From: JALXCG01 sp026991065 [NCBI: Gemmatimonadota bacterium]
GTDB taxonomy: Bacteria; GCA-2686955
Length of the DNA: 12,164 nucleotides
Direction of reading: 5' to 3'
Assembly: GCA_026991065.1 (NCBI GenBank)
Contig: JALXCG010000720.1
Location: 1-12,164, forward strand
This document shows positions 7,040 through 12,164 of this stretch, piece after piece. The first letter of the stretch is position 1. Each line of letters starts with the position of its first letter. The notes under the pieces were generated by a model. That model was given only the letters and a program-made list of their open reading frames with translations, made no database searches and had not been told where the DNA came from. The position numbers and the translations under genes are program-made.

Positions 7040-8818
7040 ATGCCAGTATCAGACCTGACCTTTTCCATGGTGGGCTCCGGCGGCGACGGCGTGGTGACCA
7101 TGGGGACCATGGTTGCGCAGTCCGCGGCGGCCGTGGGGCTCAACGTAATGAAGGTCGAGGCGTACGGACCCCAGATTCGCGGTGGCGAATCATCCTGTAC
7201 GGTCCGCATCAGCTCCGAACCGATTTTTGCTCAGGGGGACGCTTCTCAAGTCCTCGTGGTTTTCAACTGGGCGGATTTTGCGCGTTTTCGCGGCGAGATC
7301 CAGGTGAGCCCGGATGCCATCGTTCTTTACGAAGCGAAAGACAAGACTCCGCGCGACCAAGTCGATCTGGGGTGCGACGAAGATGTGCGCTGGGTACCGG
7401 TTCCCTTTACGAAATTGGCCAAGAGCGCTGCCGGCACCACGCTGGCAAAGAACATTGTGACGCTCGGGCTTCTCAGCGAGCTTTTCAATATTCCGCAAGA
7501 TGCGATTCTTCGCGCAATTACCAAGAAATTCAGCGCCAAGAAGGCCGCGGTTCTCGAAGCCAACCTCAAGGGGTTCCAGGCGGGCATCGAATATGCCCAT
7601 GAGATCGAGGCGCAGTGCTCCGGCAAACGACTGCAGTACAAGCCGGGCGAGGCCAAACTGCTCATGTCCGGGAACGAGGCGGCTGCAGTTGGCGCCATCC
7701 ACGCCGGATGTCGCTTCTTCGCCGGCTATCCCATCACACCCTCTTCGGAGATTCTGCACTATCTGTCGAAGTGGCTTCCCCGAGTGGGCGGGCGACTCAT
7801 TCAGACTGAGGATGAACTTTCGGCGATTGGCGCGGTGCTGGGCGGCTCGTTCGCGGGTGTGAAATCGATGACCGCGACCTCCGGGCCAGGGCTGGCGTTG
7901 ATGACCGAGATGCTCGGTCTGGCCTCCATGGCCGAGATCCCGGCCGTCATTATCGACGTGCAGCGCGGCGGTCCCTCGACCGGGCTGCCGACCAAAAGCG
8001 AACAGTCCGACCTGTGGCAGGCGCTGTGGGGATCTCACGGTGACGCTCCGCGCGTTGTTCTGGCGCCAACCGATGTTGAAGACTGCTTCCATGCCACGGT
8101 GACCGCGTTCAATATCGCGGAGGAATCGCAACTGCCGGTGATCGTGCTCTCCGATCAGTTCATTGCGCAGCGCTCGGAGTCCCTCTCCATGCTGACACTG
8201 GACCACGAAGTTGTCGGGCGTCAGGTTCCGTCGGCCGGTGATCTGGAGAACTACGAGCGCTACCGCGATACCAAATCCGGGATCTCTCCCATGTCCTGGC
8301 CGGGGATCAAGGGCGGTGAGTACCAGACCAACGGTTTGGAGCACAACGCCGACGGCTCTCCGACGTCGATGTACTTGGTGCACGAGAAGATGAATGCCAA
8401 GCGTTACCGGAAGCTCACTCCGGTCCGCGACAAATACAGCATTTACAAGCGCTATGGGTCGGAACAGGCCGACGTGGGCATCATCTGCTGGGGTTCCTCG
8501 AAGGGGCCCGTCAAAGAGGCCGTGCAGCGTGCGAACGGCCGTGGCGAAAAGGTCTCGGCATTTGTCCCGCAGTTGCTCTACCCCTTCCCGGCGAGGGAGT
8601 TCAGGGATTACCTGAAGAGCGTCCGCGAAGTCATTGTGGCTGAACTCAGCTATTCAGCACAGTTCTACAAGTATCTGCGCACGTTCCTTCAACTCCCGGA
8701 GGGGCATACTTATGTGTTCAAACGCTCCGGTGGCAAGAATCTGACTGTCCTTGAAGTCGAGAACAAGATCCAGAAGGTACTCGAGATGAGTTCCCTTCGC
8801 CGAGAGGTGCTGGTATGA
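7040..8818 (+). CDS. korA: 2-oxoacid:ferredoxin oxidoreductase, fused gamma-alpha subunit (KorA type), 592 aa
   Basis: With KorB it interconverts a 2-oxoacid plus CoA and the acyl-CoA plus CO2, using ferredoxin; 2-oxoglutarate to succinyl-CoA is the best guess for the substrate. Residues 5-190 are the gamma domain, seen in FSMVGSGGDGVVTMG and VEAYGPQIRGGESSC. Residues 205-400 are the pyrimidine-binding alpha domain, with GYPITPSSEI (229-238; the family YPITP motif), SMTATSGPGLALM and VQRGGPSTGLPTKSEQSD (308-325), whose arginine lies where the family contacts substrate or CoA. The last 140 residues match the alpha C-terminal domain (VGIICWGSSKGPVKEA). The gamma-alpha fusion with a separate beta and no ferredoxin-like subunit is the two-subunit architecture. 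ATG 7040 is preferred for its Shine-Dalgarno and the domain start. It overlaps korB by ATGA, so the two are translated together. Pyruvate or a branched 2-oxoacid is a less likely substrate. Confidence 0.93.
   Translation: MPVSDLTFSMVGSGGDGVVTMGTMVAQSAAAVGLNVMKVEAYGPQIRGGESSCTVRISSEPIFAQGDASQVLVVFNWADFARFRGEIQVSPDAIVLYEAKDKTPRDQVDLGCDEDVRWVPVPFTKLAKSAAGTTLAKNIVTLGLLSELFNIPQDAILRAITKKFSAKKAAVLEANLKGFQAGIEYAHEIEAQCSGKRLQYKPGEAKLLMSGNEAAAVGAIHAGCRFFAGYPITPSSEILHYLSKWLPRVGGRLIQTEDELSAIGAVLGGSFAGVKSMTATSGPGLALMTEMLGLASMAEIPAVIIDVQRGGPSTGLPTKSEQSDLWQALWGSHGDAPRVVLAPTDVEDCFHATVTAFNIAEESQLPVIVLSDQFIAQRSESLSMLTLDHEVVGRQVPSAGDLENYERYRDTKSGISPMSWPGIKGGEYQTNGLEHNADGSPTSMYLVHEKMNAKRYRKLTPVRDKYSIYKRYGSEQADVGIICWGSSKGPVKEAVQRANGRGEKVSAFVPQLLYPFPAREFRDYLKSVREVIVAELSYSAQFYKYLRTFLQLPEGHTYVFKRSGGKNLTVLEVENKIQKVLEMSSLRREVLV
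8802..8807 (+). promoter_or_regulatory. Ribosome binding site for korB inside korA
   Basis: GAGAGG within the last codons of korA, seven bases before the korB ATG at 8815. Confidence 0.65.
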
Positions 8819-9702
8819 CAACCGTGACAACGACGCCGCAAAAGCCCGTGTTCAAGGCCAAGGACTACAAGACTGATCTCAAGCCGGTATGGTGCCCCGG
8901 GTGCGGGGACTTTGGAGTCCTCAATGCTCTGCACCGCGCGCTTGCGGAGTTGCAGATCGAGCCATGGAATACGGTCGTTTTGTCCGGGATCGGCTGCTCA
9001 TCGCGCCTTCCGGGCTACGTGGCCACTTATGGGTTCAACAGCGTTCATGGGCGCGCACTTCCAATCGCAACCGGCGTCAAGGTGGCGCGGCCCGATCTCA
9101 CCGTAGTGGCGACCGGTGGTGATGGCGACGGTGTGGCGATTGGCGGCAATCACTTCATTCATGCTTGCCGGCGCAATATCGACATCACCTACATCCTGAT
9201 GGACAATGAGATCTACGGTCTCACCAAAGGGCAAGTGGCACCAACCACTCCAACGGGCGACAAGACCAAGTCCACTTTCTGGGGCAATCCCGAGCCTTCG
9301 GTAGATCCCTGTGAACTGGCCATATCGACTGGTGCCAGTTGGGTGGGCCGGGGTTTCTCCGGTGACATGAAAGGGTTGGTCAAACTCGTGGTGGACGCAC
9401 TGAACCATCATGGGTTTTCGTTCCTCAATATCATGTCTCCTTGTGTGACTTTCCGCGGGGATGATCAGTTCGCTCTATTGAAGGAGAAACTGCAACATGT
9501 CCCCGAGGATCATGATCGCACCAGTCGCCGTGCCGCACTTCTATATACGCGCGAGACTGATGTGCTGACGACCGGTGTGCTCTATGAAGTGGAGAAACCG
9601 TCGCTGCTCGATCAACTTGAAGATGTGCGGCAGCGCTCGATGGTGGATTCCCATGTGCCGACCACCCAAGATCTATTGAAGGATTTCTATCCCTCCTTCT
9701 AG
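8815..9702 (+). CDS. korB: 2-oxoacid:ferredoxin oxidoreductase beta subunit (KorB type), 295 aa
   Basis: This is the thiamine-diphosphate and [4Fe-4S]-binding partner of KorA. WCPGCGDFGVLNALHRAL (26-43) and GIGCSSRLPGY (58-68) open the domain. HGRALPIATGVKVARPD is followed by the TPP/Mg motif GGDGDGVAIGGN (101-112) and NEIYGLTKGQ (131-140). Four cysteines, C27, C30, C61 and C210 (in MSPCVTF), match in spacing the four cluster ligands of two-subunit archaeal oxidoreductases, so electron transfer to ferredoxin should be intact. The length is normal for a beta subunit. The ATG overlaps the korA stop, and an intrinsic terminator follows, so korAB is a complete two-gene unit. No ferredoxin gene is adjacent, so the electron acceptor is encoded elsewhere. 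Confidence 0.95.
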   Translation: MTTVTTTPQKPVFKAKDYKTDLKPVWCPGCGDFGVLNALHRALAELQIEPWNTVVLSGIGCSSRLPGYVATYGFNSVHGRALPIATGVKVARPDLTVVATGGDGDGVAIGGNHFIHACRRNIDITYILMDNEIYGLTKGQVAPTTPTGDKTKSTFWGNPEPSVDPCELAISTGASWVGRGFSGDMKGLVKLVVDALNHHGFSFLNIMSPCVTFRGDDQFALLKEKLQHVPEDHDRTSRRAALLYTRETDVLTTGVLYEVEKPSLLDQLEDVRQRSMVDSHVPTTQDLLKDFYPSF

Positions 9703-9716
9703 CTGACTGCGGACAG

Positions 9717-9760
9717 GCCCCGGAAATGAGCAAGCTCTATTTCCGGGGCTTCCTGTTTTC
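9717..9760 (+). terminator. Intrinsic terminator of the korAB operon
   Basis: GCCCCGGAAAT (9717-9727) pairs perfectly with ATTTCCGGGGC (9739-9749). The loop holds a further GAGC/GCTC pairing. A T-rich tail, TTCCTGTTTTC, follows directly. It starts fifteen bases after the korB stop. This is the clearest rho-independent terminator in the window. Confidence 0.88.
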
Positions 9761-9877
9761 TGTTCTGGGCGTCTGCTCTTCCGGTGCAGTTCGTGGTGGC
9801 CGTCATGCATGAGCCGCAGAATGCGTTAGGATTGGAGCGGGGCGCCCGGCATCTTTCTGCTGCGGCATCCACAACGA

Positions 9878-9892
9878 CCTGCCGCAGGCAGG
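9878..9892 (+). other. Small stem-loop in the leader of the LVIVD-repeat protein
   Basis: CCTGCC (9878-9883) and GGCAGG (9887-9892) form a perfect six-pair stem with a three-base loop, ending 27 bases before the start codon. It resembles in size the stem-loop before the M6 protease, but the sequence is different. Function unknown. Confidence 0.35.
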
Positions 9893-9907
9893 CAGAAGCA
9901 ACCCAGT

Positions 9908-9911
9908 GAGG
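9908..9911 (+). promoter_or_regulatory. Ribosome binding site for the LVIVD-repeat protein
   Basis: GAGG lies eight bases before ATG 9920, and a signal peptide follows directly, supporting this start. Confidence 0.65.
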
Positions 9912-9919
9912 ATCCGCGG

Positions 9920-12091
9920 ATGCGACCATACTACCTGGCGATTCTCCTCGCCCTGACCACGAGCAGTCTTCCGGCGCAGGGCGCCTCGGTTGACTTGACA
10001 CAGCGTGCCCTTGGCGGGCCGGCTTTGGCCTTGGCGCATGGCTCTGGCTACCTCTACCAGGGGGCCGGCAGCGCGCTCCAAGTGCGTGATGAACTGAGTG
10101 GAGACCTGCTTTTCGAGGTCCATGCAGAGGGGCCCATCCGAGGCCTGGCTTGGAGTGAATCTCACCTGGTCGCGGCGGTTGACGCCGCGGGGTTGGCAGT
10201 CTTCTCCCTGGCCGATCCAGCCGCGCCGGAACTCCTGACCACGCTGGAACTCGGTGCATCTGCGCTGGCCGTTGATCTGGTTGATACGCTCGCACATGTT
10301 GCCGCCGGAGCGGGGGGTTACTTCATCGTCGATCTGGCCAAACCTTCCAAACCCAAGCTGCTCGGCCATCTTGTCACCGAAGACTACGCTTATCGCGACC
10401 TGGAAGCTGAACCCGGGCGCTCCATTGTCGCCAGTAACGATGCCATCTGGTGGATCGACACCGAGGACCCGGCGGAGCCTTTCGTTGCCGGTGGTCTGGG
10501 CGGAATCGGTGATCCGCGTGGCGTTGACCTGGTCGGGAATACCGCATACGTAGCTGCCGGCGCCAACGCGCTTGAGATTGTTGACGTGAGTCAACCCGAT
10601 CTGATGACGCGTCTCGGGGGGCTGCCGGCGGGTGGTGAGGCTGTTGCCGTAACCGTTGTGGACACCTTGGCCCTGATCGCGGATCAAGTGCGGGGAGTCC
10701 GAGTCGCTGCGGTGGCGAATCCCCACGCGCCGATTGAGAGGGGGGCGGTCAATACGGCGGTCGCTGCTGCGAGCCTGGTGGTGTCCGGCAATAATCTGGT
10801 AAGTGTGGGAGGATCGACCGGCGGTCTGGACATTGTCTGGTTTGGGCAGCCGGACCATCCACAAGTGGTCTCATCCTACTACACTGGTGGACGTTGCGCC
10901 GGCAGCGTGGCGATTCCGGCGGGGGTTGCTGTCGGAGTCGGCACGGGCGGAGTCGAACTGCTTTCGGCGACCAACCCGTTCTTCTTGGAGCAGGTGTCGC
11001 GAGTAGAAACCAACGGTTCAGTGCTTGCGATCGATGCCGTGGATGGTTTGGTCTTTGCCGCGCAGGGGACTGAAGGCTTGGCGATCATCGACGCGGTGGT
11101 CCCGAGCGAGCCCCATCTGCTGGCCACGATCACCGGCGATGCATCCTGGGATGGCGTTTCGGTAAACGGAAACTATGCCTACATGCTCGCGACCGAAAGC
11201 CGAAGGGTGCGGGTTGTTGATGCGACTCACGCCGATGTGCCGCTGCTCTCCGCGGCTGTCGTCTCCTTCGATGAACCGGTCGCCGGAATCGCCACCGGTG
11301 ACTCATTGGTTTTCGTCGGCCTTGCTGGTCAGGTCGGCAGCGACGCAGGCTTGGCCGTGTTGGATGCGAGCCTACCGATTGCGCCGGAACAGGTTGGCAC
11401 ATTGCGCGGCTACGAGAATGTCTACGGCGTCGCGAGCGCCGGGGGGCGGGCCTTCCTGGCAGCGGGCACAGCCGGATTGATCCCGGTTGATGTGAGCCGG
11501 CCGCAGTACCCCCTGGCACAGCTTCCCTGGCGACCGACCGAGGGCGCGGTGGTCGCGGCATCGATCCGCGGCGATCGCGCGGCCCTGCTGCTGCGCCTTG
11601 AAACGCGGGATGCCCTGGTCTATCTGGATGTCACGGAGGGCGATTTGCCCAGGGAATTGGGGCGCTACGAAGCCACTTTTCTTGGCGATCGTGTGGTCTG
11701 CGAATCGGACTCGGTAGTACGGGTCAGTGGACCGCTGACCGGGGTGGCGACTTTGCGCATCGATGAGTCCGTGGGAATTCTCGAGCCGGTCGGTGGCGCG
11801 ACGCCTCCCCTACAGGCCGCCCTCGCTCCGCCGTCACCCAATCCGTTCAATCCATGGACGATTCTGGCTTTTGACACGCAGCGCGCCAACAGCAAAGTAG
11901 ATCTGACGGTCTATGATCTGCAGGGACACAGTGTGCGGCAATTGTTGTCGGAGGTGGTCCCCTCAGGGCACCACGAAGTTCGCTTTGATGGCCGCAACGA
12001 TCGCGGTGATCCATTGGCCAGCGGTGTCTACGTTGCTCGCCTGGATGTCGGCGGAGAGCGGCTTCTGCGGCGGATGATTCTGCTGCGCTGA
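9920..12091 (+). CDS. Exported LVIVD-repeat beta-propeller protein with C-terminal sorting domain, 723 aa
   Basis: This is a non-enzymatic-looking surface or secreted protein, probably for binding; its ligand cannot be read. Residues 1-22 are a signal peptide (MRPYYLAILLALTTSSLPAQ, then GA). Residues about 32-626 are built of roughly fourteen repeats of about 42 residues, with phrases such as NTAYVAAGANALEIVDVSQP, GLVFAAQGTEGLAIID, GLAVLDASLP and RAFLAAGTAGLIPVDVSRP. These match the LVIVD-type propeller repeat; the outer repeats are the most diverged. Residues 638-723 are the FlgD-like/type IX-style sorting domain, with PNPFNP at 640-645, LASGVYVARL and the terminal RRMILLR. It stands alone after the korAB terminator with its own Shine-Dalgarno, so it should have its own promoter in 9761-9907, though I could not identify one. 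It shares export style, not domain content, with the M6 protease upstream. Confidence 0.92.
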   Translation: MRPYYLAILLALTTSSLPAQGASVDLTQRALGGPALALAHGSGYLYQGAGSALQVRDELSGDLLFEVHAEGPIRGLAWSESHLVAAVDAAGLAVFSLADPAAPELLTTLELGASALAVDLVDTLAHVAAGAGGYFIVDLAKPSKPKLLGHLVTEDYAYRDLEAEPGRSIVASNDAIWWIDTEDPAEPFVAGGLGGIGDPRGVDLVGNTAYVAAGANALEIVDVSQPDLMTRLGGLPAGGEAVAVTVVDTLALIADQVRGVRVAAVANPHAPIERGAVNTAVAAASLVVSGNNLVSVGGSTGGLDIVWFGQPDHPQVVSSYYTGGRCAGSVAIPAGVAVGVGTGGVELLSATNPFFLEQVSRVETNGSVLAIDAVDGLVFAAQGTEGLAIIDAVVPSEPHLLATITGDASWDGVSVNGNYAYMLATESRRVRVVDATHADVPLLSAAVVSFDEPVAGIATGDSLVFVGLAGQVGSDAGLAVLDASLPIAPEQVGTLRGYENVYGVASAGGRAFLAAGTAGLIPVDVSRPQYPLAQLPWRPTEGAVVAASIRGDRAALLLRLETRDALVYLDVTEGDLPRELGRYEATFLGDRVVCESDSVVRVSGPLTGVATLRIDESVGILEPVGGATPPLQAALAPPSPNPFNPWTILAFDTQRANSKVDLTVYDLQGHSVRQLLSEVVPSGHHEVRFDGRNDRGDPLASGVYVARLDVGGERLLRRMILLR
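11831..12088 (+). other. FlgD-like / type IX-style C-terminal sorting domain of the LVIVD-repeat protein
   Basis: Residues 638-723 start at PSPNPFNP and contain TVYDLQGHSVRQLL, DPLASGVYVARLDV and RRMILLR. They align without large gaps to the end of the M6 protease, although the proteins are otherwise unrelated, which marks the region as a shared sorting module. Confidence 0.85.
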
Positions 12092-12136
12092 CCCGGGCTG
12101 CGCGCCATTCTTTCGTCGCGGCGTGCTTTGCCGAGA

Positions 12137-12164
12137 GGCGGATCCGGGAGCCCCCGGACCCGCC
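12137..12164 (+). terminator. Probable terminator hairpin at the window end
   Basis: GGCGG-A-TCCGGG (12137-12148) and CCCGGA-C-CCGCC (12153-12164) pair at eleven of twelve positions around a four-base loop AGCC. It lies 46 bases after the stop of the LVIVD-repeat gene. The window ends at the last paired base, so a T tract cannot be checked. Confidence 0.5.

Noticed and set aside
7190-8383. 397-codon open frame on the minus strand opposite korA
   Set aside because: It mirrors codon bias of the well-conserved korA, has Arg-rich low-quality translation and no recognisable domain.
9803-9812. Perfect palindrome TCATGCATGA as an operator
   Set aside because: A single ten-base palindrome, no second copy seen at the other promoters, and no regulator gene nearby; chance is a sufficient explanation.
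9847-9869. Direct repeat CGGCATC, two copies sixteen bases apart
   Set aside because: Only seven bases long and two copies; too weak to call a binding site.
9803-10864. 353-codon open frame on the minus strand over the LVIVD-repeat gene and its leader
   Set aside because: The sense strand encodes a signal peptide, repeats and a sorting tail; the antisense translation shows no family feature.

Overview
The window is GC-rich, densely coded bacterial DNA read with the standard code (ATG and GTG starts, TGA and TAG stops). Two secreted proteins end in a PNPFNP-type FlgD-like/type IX-style sorting domain, and there are a two-subunit 2-oxoacid:ferredoxin oxidoreductase and a TolB-like propeller protein. 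This combination is typical of the Fibrobacteres-Chlorobi-Bacteroidetes superphylum and allied candidate phyla (Eisenbacteria, Latescibacteria, Krumholzibacteria and similar). That placement is inference from protein style, not from a marker gene.

Layout. (1) Bases 1-4916, plus strand, form a secreted-protein block. It holds the 3' end of a PDZ plus six-blade TolB-like propeller protein cut by the window edge, a GTG-started gene overlapping its stop for an unrecognised 268-residue exported protein, and then a 920-residue M6-family zinc metalloprotease with a C-terminal sorting domain. (2) Bases 4917-4986 lie between convergent genes and carry two back-to-back hairpins, one just beyond each stop codon. 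(3) Bases 4987-6645, minus strand, encode an acyl-CoA dehydrogenase with a long C-terminal extension. (4) Bases 6646-7039 are a 394-base divergent intergenic region in which I see no gene. (5) Bases 7040-9702, plus strand, are korA-korB, overlapping by ATGA and closed by a strong intrinsic terminator at 9717-9760. (6) Bases 9920-12091, plus strand, encode a 723-residue exported protein of about fourteen LVIVD-like repeats with the same type of sorting tail. It is followed by a GC-rich hairpin running to the last base.

How the genes may work together. Block 1 looks like an extracellular or surface proteolysis unit, with the protease and a propeller protein exported. The 723-residue propeller protein probably uses the same export and anchoring route as the protease. 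The acyl-CoA dehydrogenase and KorAB are central-metabolism enzymes: FAD-dependent acyl-CoA oxidation, and CoA-dependent 2-oxoacid oxidation (or the reverse carboxylation) linked to ferredoxin. Their divergent arrangement may allow shared control, but no operator is visible. I found no RNA gene, CRISPR array, insertion sequence or defence system. Most of the window is ordinary; the least explained items are the 268-residue exported protein and the repeat-rich 723-residue protein.
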